Notes under the pieces: generated by a model | The model's input: only the letters and a program-made list of their open reading frames with translations | Told to the model about the DNA's origin: nothing | Databases searched by the model: none | From: Thermodesulfatator indicus DSM 15286 | GTDB lineage: Bacteria > Desulfobacterota > Thermodesulfobacteria > Thermodesulfobacteriales > Thermodesulfatatoraceae | DNA length: 64,000 bases | Direction of reading: 5' to 3' | Assembly (NCBI RefSeq): GCF_000217795.1 | Contig: NC_015681.1 | Coordinates: 1,851,244 to 1,915,243, forward strand | Program-made: the position numbers and the translations under genes | In this document: one piece after another, positions 43,498 through 53,544 of the stretch | How the letters are laid out: every line of letters starts with the position of its first letter | Position numbering within the stretch: the first letter of the stretch is position 1

Positions 43498-44100
43498 TTA
43501 TCCTTCGGTTAAAAATCTCTTTTCAAGCTCTAGGTAAGACCTCAATACTTCGGCACACTTTCTGTAAAAACTGGATTTTTCTTCAGAGGTAAGCCTTTCA
43601 TACGCCCCTTCCGCACAAGGTAATAAAAATTTTTCAAAAATATTTTCTAAGTGTTTAAAATATATATTATCTTTACAGGATTTTTCAATCAAAATTATCA
43701 TCAGATCTAGCAAAAAAACTAGGGAGTCTTCTGATTCTTTAAAATTTTCACTTCTCGTTATTCCTAGTTCGTTTAAATTTTTACGTAATTTGGCCAAAGT
43801 GGGCCCTATGGCTTTACCATCTATGAAATAAGAAGCGGTCAAGACAAGAGGTTTTTCCCGGGTTGGGTTTACAAAAAGTTCATAGTATTCTTCTTTTAGT
43901 TGATCAGGGTCTGTCTTTTTTAAAAATTCTTTTAGGCCTAATAAGGCCTGGTCTAAGGGTTCGAAGTCAGTCTGGCCAGCAATTTTTTCAAGGACTTTAA
44001 GCCAGGTTTCTCTCTTTTCAGGAGTTGGTTCTTCTAGGAATAGAGATTTCAAAAAGTCGAATAAGAATATACGAGCGCGGTCTATTTCTGAAAGTTGCAT
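43498..44100 (-). CDS. TorD/DmsD-family redox enzyme chaperone
   Basis: 200 residues, all helical. These chaperones bind Tat signal peptides and hold molybdoenzymes until cofactor insertion. LKEEYYELFVNPTREKPLVLTASYF matches the TorD core (E-Y-x-x-L-F and the A-S-Y-F/Y segment); LVFLLDLMIILI and the C-terminal cluster fit. The start is one base past the stop of the polyferredoxin gene (TAAATG), with GGAG upstream. Its client is probably FdhA. Confidence 0.85.
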   Translation of the reverse strand: MQLSEIDRARIFLFDFLKSLFLEEPTPEKRETWLKVLEKIAGQTDFEPLDQALLGLKEFLKKTDPDQLKEEYYELFVNPTREKPLVLTASYFIDGKAIGPTLAKLRKNLNELGITRSENFKESEDSLVFLLDLMIILIEKSCKDNIYFKHLENIFEKFLLPCAEGAYERLTSEEKSSFYRKCAEVLRSYLELEKRFLTEG

Positions 44101-45900
44101 TTAAACTCCTTTTTCAAGCATTTTTATGGCTCGGCAATCTTCACAAAGTTCAAGTATCTCCTCAAGATCTTTTAAACGCCCTTGGGCCTTCAATAGTTCT
44201 TTTACCTTTTCGATGCTCTTTTTAGTGCCAAAAATTTTGCCACAGTTTCGGCAGCGAGCTGGGTCACTTTTGGCCAGTGTTTTGGTTTGTAAAAAGCCTT
44301 TTTCCAGGCGAAGGCCTTTAGTTAACTCAAGAACCTTTTCAGGGCAGGCCACCAGGCAGGCGCTACAAGCTATACATTTTATTGGAGTAAAAATTAAGGC
44401 AAAGTCTTCCTCATTGGCTGAAAGGGCCCCTATACGACAAACATTTAGGCAGGCACCACAAAGGGTGCAACCTTCTTTGGCGGTAACTTCCCCAAAAGAG
44501 TCATGTTCTAAAACAATCGGAATTTCTTTGTTGATAGAAATAAGGAAGGCGAGAACTTCTTTTAATACTTCCCTGCGCTCTTTTATCCCCTCAGGCAGAG
44601 AAAAGAATTCTTTTAAGGGGTTTTTAGGCGGTTTTTCTAAGGAAATAGTTTTGAATTCTTGAGGTAAAAGAATTTTAAAAGGCTCTTTTCCGCTGAAATG
44701 GTGGGCAATTTTATTGGCAAAGGCGAGTTCCTTTTCAATGCCAAGTTTTTTTTCGGCAACCAAATAAACTTGAGAGGCGCCGCGAGCCCATAAATATAGA
44801 AGATGAGCACTGTTAAGTGCTCTTGGCTCTCCATATTCAATAAAAATGTGCTCGGGGAATTTCTCTTTATTACGAAACCACCAAAAGGTTTTCAAATCTT
44901 CTTCGTGAGCCAAGATAACCCGGCAATTTTTAAGAGAAAGCTCACCGAAATATTCAAAGAAACTTTGGTCTTCAAATGGAGAAAAAACGACGGCTCCTGT
45001 AGGGCAGACACTTATACAAGTTCCACAGCCATTACATTTGAAATGGTCTATTTGAAGACCATCGTCTATTTCTTTTATGGCTTTTTCAGGACAAGCTTCT
45101 AAACACAAACTACAACCGGTTTTTAAATAACTTATGTGCTGACAATTTTTAGGCTTCTGTTTAACTAATTCAACGACTTCGTGTTCTCCCTGAAGGGCCA
45201 AAAGTTCATCAAAATTTTCAAAGAAAAATATACCGTCCTGGTCTTTTGGAAGTTCTATTTTTGTTTCTTCGAGGAAGAGCAGGTAAGGAGCTTTGAGTTC
45301 AATACTTTCAAAACGATTGAAGTCAATGGCTCCTTCTGGGCAAGCTTTAACACACTCTAGGCACAGGTCGCAGCGAGTAAAATCTACTTGAAGGTCGGGT
45401 AGTATAGCTTCTTTTGGGCAACTTGGCCCACAGATTCCACAATAAGTACATTTTTCTTCCTCTATAGGTAAGCGCCTAACAAATTCTACAAGGTAATTTT
45501 CTTTACTCTTTGAGACTTTGATATCCTGGGCAACAGGATGGGTGAGGGAGGGAGTTCCTAAAGAAAGAGTAAAAAGGTCTAAAAGTCCGCCGTAAATATA
45601 CTCAAATCGTGTAAGCTTTTCGGGCTCTTTTGAGAGAACAATAATTTTTCCTTTTTTATTTACCGTATAAGACTTTACCCAATTTTCTTCAAAACGTTTT
45701 TTTTCGAGAATGGCTATTTTTTCGAGAAAGAACCTGTCAAAGTCGCCCAAGGAAGCATTTACACGTAAAGTGGGCGAAAAAAGATGATTTTCATCGGGAA
45801 CTTCGCAGGCAAAGGCCCCAATTAGCAGAGAATTCGAGCCATCCTCGCCTTCGCTGAGAGATAGAGTGTTGTGTTCTTTTTTTAAGTAAAAATATTTCAT
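44101..45900 (-). CDS. Polyferredoxin-like iron-sulfur protein of the formate dehydrogenase operon
   Basis: 599 residues. Cysteine clusters in order: CTYCGICGPSCP, CDLCLECVKACP, CSLCLEACP, CNGCGTCISVCP, CTLCGACLNVCR and CIACSACLVACP, plus a C-terminal CRNC ... CEDC pair that looks like a zinc or rubredoxin-type knuckle. This suggests five to six [4Fe-4S] centres. It lacks a signal peptide, so it is cytoplasmic. It opens the fdh operon. Related multi-ferredoxin proteins accompany TorD-type chaperones and formate dehydrogenases in sulfate reducers, but the function here (electron relay or maturation) is not established. The ribosome binding site is weak. Confidence 0.82.
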   Translation of the reverse strand: MKYFYLKKEHNTLSLSEGEDGSNSLLIGAFACEVPDENHLFSPTLRVNASLGDFDRFFLEKIAILEKKRFEENWVKSYTVNKKGKIIVLSKEPEKLTRFEYIYGGLLDLFTLSLGTPSLTHPVAQDIKVSKSKENYLVEFVRRLPIEEEKCTYCGICGPSCPKEAILPDLQVDFTRCDLCLECVKACPEGAIDFNRFESIELKAPYLLFLEETKIELPKDQDGIFFFENFDELLALQGEHEVVELVKQKPKNCQHISYLKTGCSLCLEACPEKAIKEIDDGLQIDHFKCNGCGTCISVCPTGAVVFSPFEDQSFFEYFGELSLKNCRVILAHEEDLKTFWWFRNKEKFPEHIFIEYGEPRALNSAHLLYLWARGASQVYLVAEKKLGIEKELAFANKIAHHFSGKEPFKILLPQEFKTISLEKPPKNPLKEFFSLPEGIKERREVLKEVLAFLISINKEIPIVLEHDSFGEVTAKEGCTLCGACLNVCRIGALSANEEDFALIFTPIKCIACSACLVACPEKVLELTKGLRLEKGFLQTKTLAKSDPARCRNCGKIFGTKKSIEKVKELLKAQGRLKDLEEILELCEDCRAIKMLEKGV

Positions 45901-46040
45901 ACCGACAAAATCTTTATAGTTTTTTTATAAATTATGACAACTTGTATTTAAAAAGATTAATTATATTTAGGGGTAGATGTATAGTCTTTTTCTATAAATT
46001 TTTTAAATAAGCGATTTTATTGACAAATTTTATTTTAAAA
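45901..46040. other. Start of a 544-base intergenic stretch
   Basis: The gap 45901-46444 has AT-rich sequence up to 46040, which must hold the fdh promoter on the minus strand, then a repeat-bounded element to 46430. I found no sigma-54 site or other motif in the AT-rich part. Confidence 0.5.
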
Positions 46041-46430
46041 GAGACTTTTGCAAAATGTTATACTTAAAGAGACGGCTTCGCCCATACGGGCTCGCAGTGA
46101 CTACATGGTGGATGGCCAATGGCTGAGGGCTACTGGTAATATCCCGGAGACTGCTTCGCCTGTCCCAAGCGTAGCGAAGGGATCTTCCTATTGACTCCTA
46201 GCCGTGACAGAATGGTAAATGGCTCTCACTTGCCATTTCTCACCTCTCACTTTTCACTTCTCACTCATATTTACCAGAAGCCCCGCAGGGCCGACGGAGT
46301 GGCCCAGCAGGGTCATTGCGAGCGAGCTGTGGCGAGCGAAGCAATCTCAGGGCCGAAATAACGCTCTCGCGAGGCGAAAGTCTCGCCGTAGCGATCAATC
46401 CATGTTTTTTTGAATTTTGCAAAGGTCTCT
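46041..46430. mobile_element. 390-bp element with terminal inverted repeats (MITE-like), contains repeat copy 6
   Basis: The left end AGAGACTTTTGCAAAAT and the right end ATTTTGCAAAGGTCTCT are inverted copies with one mismatch in 17. There is no transposase frame. The inside holds dispersed-repeat arms (CTCGCAGTGAC, CATTGCGAGCGAG, CGAAGCAATC) and low-complexity stretches such as CTCACCTCTCACTTTTCACT. The right end is 15 bases from a start codon. Confidence 0.75.
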
Positions 46431-46444
46431 AAGGAGAGATAAAC

Positions 46445-46936
46445 ATGCAACGGATAAGCATGATTTAGGGCGCAATTTTGCTGAGTTATCTTGCCGTTTT
46501 AGGAGTAATTAGCTCTCAGGCATCAGAAACACGGTTAAACGGAGAGTCTTCTTCTCAACTAGAACCTGGAATATACAAGCCTTCTGTTAAATCCGAGAGA
46601 TCAGGAAAAGTTACTTATAATCCAGTCAAAAAAACCGTAGCTGATATTTTAGCTAATCCTGTCTATCACGAGATAGTAGAAATTGAAGGTGTAATAGAAA
46701 TTCATCTCGAGGGAAACGAATATCTTTTCAATGATGGTACAGGGCGGATTGTAATAGAAGCTGGCCCTCCAAGGTTTCATCGCGTTGTTCTTCCAGTGGG
46801 AGAAACGATAACCGTGATTGGCCAAGTTGATTTTGATGATGGCAAGCCCGATTTAGATATTTTTAAGGTTATTTTACCTGATGGCCGAGAAATAAACGTT
46901 CGTGGACCAGGAAGGCCTCCCTGGGCTGATCACTAG
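46445..46936 (+). pseudogene. OB-fold (BOF/YgiW-like) periplasmic protein gene with in-frame amber codon
   Basis: A good ribosome binding site (AAGGAGAG) precedes the ATG at 46445. The frame MQRISMI is followed by TAG at 46466-46468, then continues GAILLSYLAVLGVISSQASE, which completes a perfect signal peptide. The rest matches YgiW/BOF proteins: ADILANPVYHEIVEIEGVI, YLFNDGTGRIVIEAG, ITVIGQVDFDDG. If translation resumed at TTG 46475 or 46478, a 152-residue protein without the basic N-terminus would be made. Either a recent nonsense mutation or a sequencing error. The MITE-like element lies directly upstream. Confidence 0.7.
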
Positions 46937-47841
46937 TTTGGCTGGCTGGCCTCAACGCGGGTGTGCTTGTCTGAATCATCGAATGGATCTAAGTGGATGG
47001 TTATCTCCCATCTTTTATCTGGGTCTATGCTTCTGATTTTTTCTTCTACTAAGTCTGAAATGTGATGGGCTTCTTCTAAAGAGATGTCCCGAGAAAAGAC
47101 TAGATGAACATCAACAAAATTGAAAGGGCCAGCTTTTCTCGTTTTTAAAAAATGATAGTCCGTAACTTTCGGAGTGGTTTTTATAATTTCAATAATTTTT
47201 TCTATAATTTCGTCTTCCAGAGAAACATCCATTAGGATCAAAATACCTTCTTTAATGAGCTTAGAAGCTGAATAAATGATATAAAAGGCAATTAAAAGGC
47301 CAAAAATGCCATCAATGGCGTAAAATTTAGTAAAATGTACAATTAAGAGAGAAAGAAGAACGGCAGAGTTGGTAAAAAGGTCTGTTTTATAATGGAGTGC
47401 CTCTGATTTTATCACCAGATTTCCTGTCTTTTTGGCCACAGACTCTAAAAAGAGTACCAGACCTGTAGTAATTAGAATCGAGATAACCATAACAACTAAA
47501 GAAATACCTAGATTGGTTACTGGCTCTTTATGGATAATTTTTATTATTCCTTCATACGCTATAAAAAGACCTGAAGCTGAAATGATTAAACCTTCTATCA
47601 CCGCAGCGAGGGCTTCTATTTTCCCTAGGCCATAATTGAACTTTTCATTAGGAGGTTTTTCCGCGCTATGAATGGCAAAATAATTGAAAATGGAGACAAA
47701 AATATCAAGGATAGAATCAACTGCTGAGGCTAAAACAGCTACTGAACCGCTCACTAGCCCAATAATAAGCTTAATAACTACTAAAAAAGTAGCTACAGTA
47801 CTCGCTATAACAGTGGCTTTTTTTTGAAGGGAGAATTCCAA
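46933..47841 (-). CDS. Cation diffusion facilitator (CDF) transporter
   Basis: 302 residues with six transmembrane helices and a cytoplasmic C-terminal domain. It exports divalent metals (Zn, Fe or Mn) against protons. The metal site is Asp42 and Asp46 in AVDSILD (helix 2) and His/Asp in LHYKTD (helix 5), the D-D / H-D set of FieF-type members. The C-terminal domain has FVDVHLVFSRDISLEEAHHISDLVE, read in part. Convergent with and overlapping the disrupted OB-fold gene by 4 bases. Confidence 0.92.
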   Translation of the reverse strand: MEFSLQKKATVIASTVATFLVVIKLIIGLVSGSVAVLASAVDSILDIFVSIFNYFAIHSAEKPPNEKFNYGLGKIEALAAVIEGLIISASGLFIAYEGIIKIIHKEPVTNLGISLVVMVISILITTGLVLFLESVAKKTGNLVIKSEALHYKTDLFTNSAVLLSLLIVHFTKFYAIDGIFGLLIAFYIIYSASKLIKEGILILMDVSLEDEIIEKIIEIIKTTPKVTDYHFLKTRKAGPFNFVDVHLVFSRDISLEEAHHISDLVEEKIRSIDPDKRWEITIHLDPFDDSDKHTRVEASQPN

Positions 47842-47994
47842 GGCTACTCCTAATTAGGTTTGTTTTGTTATAAAGTTTGTTAAATCTACAAACATTCCAA
47901 TTTCATTAATTTTTTACATGACAAAAATAGATTTGCGACGACAGTTAAAAGAATTGTCGTCTCTTTGAGTCATTAACATAAATAAAAGCTTATA

Positions 47995-48254
47995 GAGACC
48001 TTTGCCAAATTTAGAAGCAACTATGTTGCTTCACGACAAGGATAAGGAAGGCTTCGACTACTGGGCGCAGCCTCGCAATTACTCTTTCTTTTTGTCACTG
48101 CGAGCCTTTACTTCCTTTGTCACTGCGAGCGGAGCGAAGCAGTCTTTTCCTCCATCTACCATCAGCCACCAGCCATCGGCCATCTGCCATTTAGTCACTG
48201 CGAGCCCGTATGGGCGAAGCAGTCTCTTAAGTATAGCATTTTGCAAAAGTCTTG
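47995..48254. mobile_element. 260-bp element with terminal inverted repeats (MITE-like), contains repeat copy 7
   Basis: The left end GAGACCTTTGCCAAAT and the right end ATTTTGCAAAAGTCTT are near-inverted copies of each other and match the ends of the 46-kb element. TTATA occurs on both outer sides, a possible target duplication. The inside has GTCACTGCGAGC arms and GGCGAAGCAGTC. No protein gene is visible, though a 96-residue frame made of repeat runs through it. Confidence 0.72.
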
Positions 48255-48269
48255 TTATAGGACTTTTTA

Positions 48270-50870
48270 TTATTTTATCACGAAATTTATAAGTTTATTG
48301 GGCACAAATATGACTTTTCTTATCTCTTTTCCCTCTACGTGACGCTTGACTTTAGGTCTTGAAAGAGCCACTTCCTTAATTTCTTCCTGAGATGTACCAG
48401 CTGGCACTTGGATCTGGTCTCTGAGTTTTCCGTTAACCTGAATGGCTATGGTTACCTCTTCAGCTTTTAAGGCTTCTTTGTCAGCTTCAGGCCACGGCGC
48501 GTTGGCAATAAGGCCATCTTTCCCTAGTGCTTCCCATAGTTCTTCGCAGATGTGTGGTGCTACTGGTGAAAGTAAAAGGAGAATAGCCTCTACCGCTTCC
48601 CTCATTACCGGCCAGAACAGGGCTTCTTGGCTGGCGTCTTTTCCTAGCGTGTCGTAGCAGGTGTTTACCAGCTCCATTATTGCGGCAATAGCCGTGTTAA
48701 ATTGATAGCGTTTTTCTATATCTTCAGTGACTTTGGCTATGGTTTGGTGGGTTTTGTGCCTCAAGTCCCGTAAAGTTTTAGGTAAGTCATCTTGCTTTCC
48801 GGCATATGCCTTTACTTTTTTAAGTTCTTCTAAGTTTTCCGTAACCAACCTGAAAACCCGTTGCAAAAAGCGGTGGGCCCCTTCAATGCCAGCGTCACTC
48901 CATTCAAGGTCTCTTTCTGGAGGAGCGGCAAAGAGCATGAAAAGACGTACTGTGTCTGCGCCGTAGCGTTCAATCATGGCGTTTGGATCAACTACATTGA
49001 GTTTGCTTTTAGACATCTTTTCAAAACGGCCAATGGTTACCTTCTCTCCACAGCCATCTCTTAGGCAACGGCCGTCTTCTGAAACTTCTTCCGGATAAAG
49101 CCAGCCGTGTTTGGGGCAACGATAGGTTTCTTTAATAACCATGCCCTGGGTAAGAAGCCGCTCAAAGGGTTCGTCAAAGTCAAGATAACCAAGATCCCGT
49201 AAAACTTTAGTGAAAAAGCGGGCATAAAGCAGGTGAAGTATGGCGTGCTCAATACCGCCGATATATTGATCCACTGGAAGCCAATAGGAGACCTTTTCTT
49301 TATCAAGCGGTTCTTCGGAGTGGGGGCAGGCAAAACGGGCAAAATACCATGATGATTCCACAAAAGTATCAAAGGTGTCTGTTTCACGGCGAGCCTCACG
49401 TCCACATTTAGGGCAGGTAGTTTTAACGAAAGACTCAAGCTTGGGTAGAGGTGAGCGGCCGTGTTCGTCAAGCTCGGCGTCAAGAGGCAGTTTAACCGGG
49501 AGATTTTCGATCTTTTCAGGCACAATGCCGCAGTGTTCACAATAAATTATCGGAATAGGGCAGCCCCAGTAACGCTGGCGGGAAACACCCCAGTCCCGCA
49601 GGCGATAAGTCACTTTGCCACGGCCGAGGCCATTTTCTTCAAGGTAAGCGGTAATCTTCTTTTTGCCCTCTTCGTTTGGGAGGCCAGAAAAAGGCCCTGA
49701 GTTTACCATTATACCTGGACCCTCATAGGCCTCTTTCATGTTTTCAGGAGAAAGTTCCTCGCCTTCAGGCTGAATGACTACTTTTATGGGAAGGCCATAT
49801 TTTTGGGCAAATTCAAAGTCTCTCTGATCATGAGCAGGTACGGCCATTACCGCCCCGGTGCCGTATTCCATGAGCACGAAGTTGGCGGCAAAAATTGGAA
49901 TTTTCTCTCCGGTTAGAGGATGTATGGCATAAGCGTTTAAGAAAAGGCCTTTTTTCTCAAAAGTGCCTTCTTCAATCTGCCGACGCTCACGTCTGGTCTC
50001 CTTGAGAAATTCTTCAAATTTGGAGAAGAGTTCAGGGTCTTTTTCAGCCAGTTTTTTGGCCAGCGGATGTTCAGGTGAAAGGCTCATGAAGGTTACCCCG
50101 TATAAGGTATCTGGCCTGGTGGTAAAGACGGTAATTTTTTCGTCAAGGCCCTCTATAGGAAAGTCTATTTCTGCACCTTCGCTTTTGCCTATCCAGTTTA
50201 TCTGCATGGCGAGGACCTTTTCTGGCCACTTGCCCCGGAGTTTTTCAATATCTTGCAAAAGTTCTTCGGCGTAAGCAGTGATGCGGAAAAACCAGCCGTC
50301 CATTTCTTTTAGCACCACTTCTTCGCCACAGCGCCAACAACAACCGTCTTCTACCTGCTCATTGGCAAGCACGGTCTGGCAGCTTTCACACCAGTTCACC
50401 GTAGTTTTTTTACGATAGGCCAGGCCCCGCTCAAGCATTTCAATGAAGAAGCGCTGCTCGTGGCGGTAATAGTCCGGGTCGCAGGTGGCCAATTCACGGT
50501 TCCAGTCATAAGAAAGCCCCAAGCGTTTTAGCTGATTGCGCATGTAGGCAATGTTTTCATAAGTCCACTTAGCAGGATGGGTGCCGTGTTTAATGGCGGC
50601 GTTTTCTGCCGGCAAGCCAAACGCGTCCCAGCCCATGGGGTGAAGCACATTAGCGCCACGCATCTTGCGGTAGCGGGCCAAAACATCACCAATGGCGTAA
50701 TTTCTCACGTGACCCATGTGTATTCGCCCGGAGGGGTAGGGGAACATTTCAAGTACATAGTACTTCGGGCGTGACTTGTCACCATCAATGGCGGCAAAGG
50801 CTTTGCTTTCTTCCCACTTCTTTTGCCACTTGGTTTCAATGTTAGCAAAATCGTACTTTGGGCGAGCCAT
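48270..50870 (-). CDS. leuS: Leucyl-tRNA synthetase
   Basis: 866 residues, class I synthetase charging tRNA-Leu. The HIGH motif is [15 protein letters not shown] and the KMSKS motif is [12 protein letters not shown]. The editing domain (about residues 220-410) contains [13 protein letters not shown] and [16 protein letters not shown] zinc-ribbon pair of CxxC motifs (CESC, CWRC) is present in the N-terminal part and CEHC ... CPKC in the insertion. Starts 16 bases after icd. Confidence 0.97.
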   Translation of the reverse strand: MARPKYDFANIETKWQKKWEESKAFAAIDGDKSRPKYYVLEMFPYPSGRIHMGHVRNYAIGDVLARYRKMRGANVLHPMGWDAFGLPAENAAIKHGTHPAKWTYENIAYMRNQLKRLGLSYDWNRELATCDPDYYRHEQRFFIEMLERGLAYRKKTTVNWCESCQTVLANEQVEDGCCWRCGEEVVLKEMDGWFFRITAYAEELLQDIEKLRGKWPEKVLAMQINWIGKSEGAEIDFPIEGLDEKITVFTTRPDTLYGVTFMSLSPEHPLAKKLAEKDPELFSKFEEFLKETRRERRQIEEGTFEKKGLFLNAYAIHPLTGEKIPIFAANFVLMEYGTGAVMAVPAHDQRDFEFAQKYGLPIKVVIQPEGEELSPENMKEAYEGPGIMVNSGPFSGLPNEEGKKKITAYLEENGLGRGKVTYRLRDWGVSRQRYWGCPIPIIYCEHCGIVPEKIENLPVKLPLDAELDEHGRSPLPKLESFVKTTCPKCGREARRETDTFDTFVESSWYFARFACPHSEEPLDKEKVSYWLPVDQYIGGIEHAILHLLYARFFTKVLRDLGYLDFDEPFERLLTQGMVIKETYRCPKHGWLYPEEVSEDGRCLRDGCGEKVTIGRFEKMSKSKLNVVDPNAMIERYGADTVRLFMLFAAPPERDLEWSDAGIEGAHRFLQRVFRLVTENLEELKKVKAYAGKQDDLPKTLRDLRHKTHQTIAKVTEDIEKRYQFNTAIAAIMELVNTCYDTLGKDASQEALFWPVMREAVEAILLLLSPVAPHICEELWEALGKDGLIANAPWPEADKEALKAEEVTIAIQVNGKLRDQIQVPAGTSQEEIKEVALSRPKVKRHVEGKEIRKVIFVPNKLINFVIK

Positions 50871-50886
50871 GGGCCAGGCTTCCTCC

Positions 50887-52113
50887 TTAAAGCTCTTTTA
50901 TTTTTTCCACTACGTATTGGCCAAATTCGGAGCATTTAACTTCTTTGGCACCTTCAATCTGGCGGGCTAGGTCATAGGTGACTACCTTTTCCTGAACAGC
51001 TCTGGAAATACCTTCCCAGATAAGATCTTTCACTTCACGCCAGCCGAGATATTCAAACATCATAGCCCCTGAAAGGATAACGGAACTGGGGTTAACTTTG
51101 TCAAGCCCAGCGTATTTGGGAGCAGAGCCGTGGGTAGCTTCAAACACGGCGTAGCCGTCACCAATGTTTGCACCAGGTGCCAGGCCAAGGCCTCCTACCT
51201 GGGCGGCGAGAGCGTCAGAGATGTAGTCGCCATTTAAGTTAGGCATAGCGAGCACATCGTATTCCGCAGGTCTTAACAAGGCCCACTGGAACATGGCGTC
51301 GGCAATGCGGTCGTTAATGAGAATTTTGCCTTCAGGGAGTTTGCCGTCATGCTTTTCCCAGAGTTCGTCTTCGGTAATAGTGACTTCGGAAAATTCTTCT
51401 TTGGCTAGCTCGTAGCCCCACTTGCAGAAGGCCCCTTCGGTGTATTTCATGATGTTTCCTTTATGCACCAGGGTTACACTTCTGCGCCCGTAGGTTAAGG
51501 CGTACTCAATGGCTTTACGCACGTGGCGCCTAGTGCCAAAGCGGCTTATGGGTTTAATGCCTATCCCTGAGTCCTCTCTAATTTCTTTACCCAGTTCGTC
51601 TCTGATAAAGTCAATAAGTTTTTTGGCTTCAGGCGAGCCAGCTTCCCATTCAAGGCCCGCGTAAACATCTTCAGTGTTTTCTCTGAAAACGACCATGTCA
51701 ACTAATTCAGGGTGTTTCACCGGGCTTGGCACGCCTGGCACCCATTTTACCGGACGCACGCAGGAATAAAGGTCAAGCACCTGGCGAATAGTTACGTTTA
51801 GACTGCGAAAGCCTCCACCAACAGGAGTGGTTAAAGGGCCTTTTATAGAGACTACGTGTTCTCGCATAGCCTGAATAGTCTCTTCGGGAAGGTAGTTTCC
51901 GGTTTCTTTGTAGGCCTTTTCGCCAGCGAGGATTTCCTTCCAGTGGACTTTGCGTTTTCCTTGATACGCCTTTTCCACCGCAGCGTTCCATACGGGAATG
52001 GCTGCTCGCATAATGTCTGGCCCGATACCGTCTCCTTCAATATATGGAATTATAGGTTCATCTGGGACAATGAGTTTGTGGTCTTCAGTGAGCTTTATTT
52101 TTTCAGGGGCCAT
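50887..52113 (-). CDS. icd: Isocitrate dehydrogenase (NADP-dependent type)
   Basis: 408 residues. It converts isocitrate to 2-oxoglutarate in the (possibly reductive) TCA cycle. Signatures: [18 protein letters not shown], the phosphorylation-site region [41 protein letters not shown], and [29 protein letters not shown] in parts. The coenzyme segment ([17 protein letters not shown]) resembles NADP-type enzymes. A good ribosome binding site (GGAGGAAA) precedes the ATG. First gene of an icd-leuS unit. Confidence 0.95.
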   Translation of the reverse strand: MAPEKIKLTEDHKLIVPDEPIIPYIEGDGIGPDIMRAAIPVWNAAVEKAYQGKRKVHWKEILAGEKAYKETGNYLPEETIQAMREHVVSIKGPLTTPVGGGFRSLNVTIRQVLDLYSCVRPVKWVPGVPSPVKHPELVDMVVFRENTEDVYAGLEWEAGSPEAKKLIDFIRDELGKEIREDSGIGIKPISRFGTRRHVRKAIEYALTYGRRSVTLVHKGNIMKYTEGAFCKWGYELAKEEFSEVTITEDELWEKHDGKLPEGKILINDRIADAMFQWALLRPAEYDVLAMPNLNGDYISDALAAQVGGLGLAPGANIGDGYAVFEATHGSAPKYAGLDKVNPSSVILSGAMMFEYLGWREVKDLIWEGISRAVQEKVVTYDLARQIEGAKEVKCSEFGQYVVEKIKEL

Positions 52114-52201
52114 AATTTCCTCCTTTTTTGGGGATCAGAGTCATTTAAAACACGTTTTTAAAAGGCTATCAACTATAAAGCCCATATAAAGCTCAGTCCT
52201 T

Positions 52202-52374
52202 TTATTAATTGTGTCACTAAATAGGCGACAAGAGCGGTCATTGCGAGCGAAGCGAAGCAATCCCTGAGACTGCTTCGGTCTCTAACGAGGCCTCGCAGTG
52301 ACAGCGAAGGTTACTTTGCTTTAGCGATTATGTCAGCGGCGATAATTTGTCGTGTAAAAAACACTCGGATTAAT
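52202..52374. repeat. Dispersed palindromic repeat, copy 8 (long form)
   Basis: ATTAAT, then GTGTCACTAAATAGGCGACAA at the left, and TTGTCGTGTAAAAAACACTCGG followed by ATTAAT at the right, quoted in parts; the middle is nearly identical to copy 3. With the ATTAAT ends it is about 173 bp. It fills the icd-slipin gap (52114-52527), which otherwise has only AT-rich sequence. Confidence 0.85.
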
Positions 52375-52527
52375 ATATGAAATTTAGAGTTATAGAAATT
52401 TTAGACAGGGGAGGCGGGGCTGCCTTAATTTTTAGTAATTTAGCAATAAAACTTAATAAAAGATAGCTATCGAATAGAGAACAGGTTATAAATAAATTTA
52501 AAAAATACAAGGAAGTTAGGAGGACCT

Positions 52528-53277
52528 ATGAATATTCCCATAACGTTTGTGGTAATTTTTGCCATTTTGTTTTTGGCCTCAGCGGTAAAGATTCTCAAAG
52601 AATACGAAAGGGCTGTGGTTTTTCGTTTAGGACGTTTAATAGGTGTTAAAGGCCCGGGTATTATCATCTTAATTCCCTTCATTGATAAAATGGTAAAAGT
52701 GGATTTACGGACCATAACTCTTGATGTTCCTCCTCAGGAGGTAATCACTAGAGACAACGTCTCTGTTTCAGTAAGTGCCGTGGTGTATTTTCGGGTGGTT
52801 GATGCCGCTAAGGCAGTGGTTCAAGTGGAGAATTATTATTTTGCCACCAGCCAGCTTGCCCAGACAACTCTTCGTAGCATTTGTGGCCAGGCTGAACTTG
52901 ACGAGCTCCTGGCCGAGCGAGAGAAGCTCAACATGAAGATTCAGGAAATCCTTGACGCTGATACTGAACCCTGGGGAGTCAAGGTCTCCAAAGTGGAGAT
53001 TAAAGAAATTGACCTTCCAGATGAGATGAAACGGGCCATGGCCAAACAGGCTGAGGCTGAAAGAGAAAGACGTTCTAAGATTATTAACGCCGAGGGTGAA
53101 CTCCAGGCCGCGGAAAAGCTGCTTCAGGCCGCCAAGATGATGGAGGAATCTCCAATAACCATTCAGCTACGATATTTGCAAACCTTAAGAGAAGTAGCGG
53201 CAGAAAACAATTCAGTAACTCTTTTCCCCATTCCTATAGATTTCTTCAAGGCCTTTCTTAAAAAACACTCAGATTAA
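52528..53277 (+). CDS. Slipin / stomatin-like SPFH membrane protein
   Basis: 249 residues. One N-terminal membrane helix ([19 protein letters not shown]) precedes an SPFH domain ([46 protein letters not shown], in parts) and a coiled coil ([22 protein letters not shown]). These proteins scaffold membrane microdomains and often pair with an NfeD protease partner; none is adjacent here. AGGAGG precedes the ATG. A hairpin follows its stop. Confidence 0.93.
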   Translation: MNIPITFVVIFAILFLASAVKILKEYERAVVFRLGRLIGVKGPGIIILIPFIDKMVKVDLRTITLDVPPQEVITRDNVSVSVSAVVYFRVVDAAKAVVQVENYYFATSQLAQTTLRSICGQAELDELLAEREKLNMKIQEILDADTEPWGVKVSKVEIKEIDLPDEMKRAMAKQAEAERERRSKIINAEGELQAAEKLLQAAKMMEESPITIQLRYLQTLREVAAENNSVTLFPIPIDFFKAFLKKHSD

Positions 53278-53283
53278 TTTTTA

Positions 53284-53303
53284 GGGGGCACAACTGTGCC
53301 CCC
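53284..53303 (+). terminator. Hairpin after the slipin gene
   Basis: Perfect 8-bp stem GGGGGCAC / GTGCCCCC with an AACT loop, 6 bases after the stop. The following T-run is short (TTGTG), so termination may be weak. Confidence 0.6.
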
Positions 53304-53308
53304 TTGTG

Positions 53309-53500
53309 AGGCTTCGCCTGCAGCCGAAGCAATCTCTGAGACTGCTTCCCTCCGCTCGCAGTGACAATAAGAGGGGATCATGGCGAGGCCTCGTTAGAGG
53401 CCGAAGCAATCCCGCAGCTAAGCAGTCCAGAGATCCCTTAGCTGCACTCGGGATAGGGACTGCTTGTCGGCCCTTCGTGCTTCTCACAGTGACAAAAAGA
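53309..53500. repeat. Dispersed palindromic repeat cluster, copy 9
   Basis: Two to three overlapping copies: GAGGCTTCGCCTGCAGCCGA, CGAAGCAATCTCTGAGACTG, CGCTCGCAGTGACA, GGCGAGGCCTCGTTAGAGGC and CTTCTCACAGTGACA. Lies between convergent genes. Confidence 0.8.
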
Positions 53501-53544
53501 GTTATCGTTGGGTCCCGCAAGGGGGCTGCGGCCTAACTAAAGCT

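Noticed and set aside
46219-46413. 64-codon open frame
   Set aside because: It consists of low-complexity and dispersed-repeat DNA inside the MITE-like element; no ribosome binding site or protein-like composition.
46466-46468. Pyrrolysine decoding of the TAG codon
   Set aside because: The TAG falls in a signal peptide of a BOF-type protein, not in a methyltransferase; nothing else in the window suggests pyrrolysine use.
48002-48292. 96-codon open frame
   Set aside because: It lies wholly within the second repeat-bounded element and continues into the leuS end; the peptide is a translation of repeat arms.
53281-53536. Open frames on both strands (76 and 79 codons)
   Set aside because: They are translations of the dispersed repeat cluster after the slipin gene.
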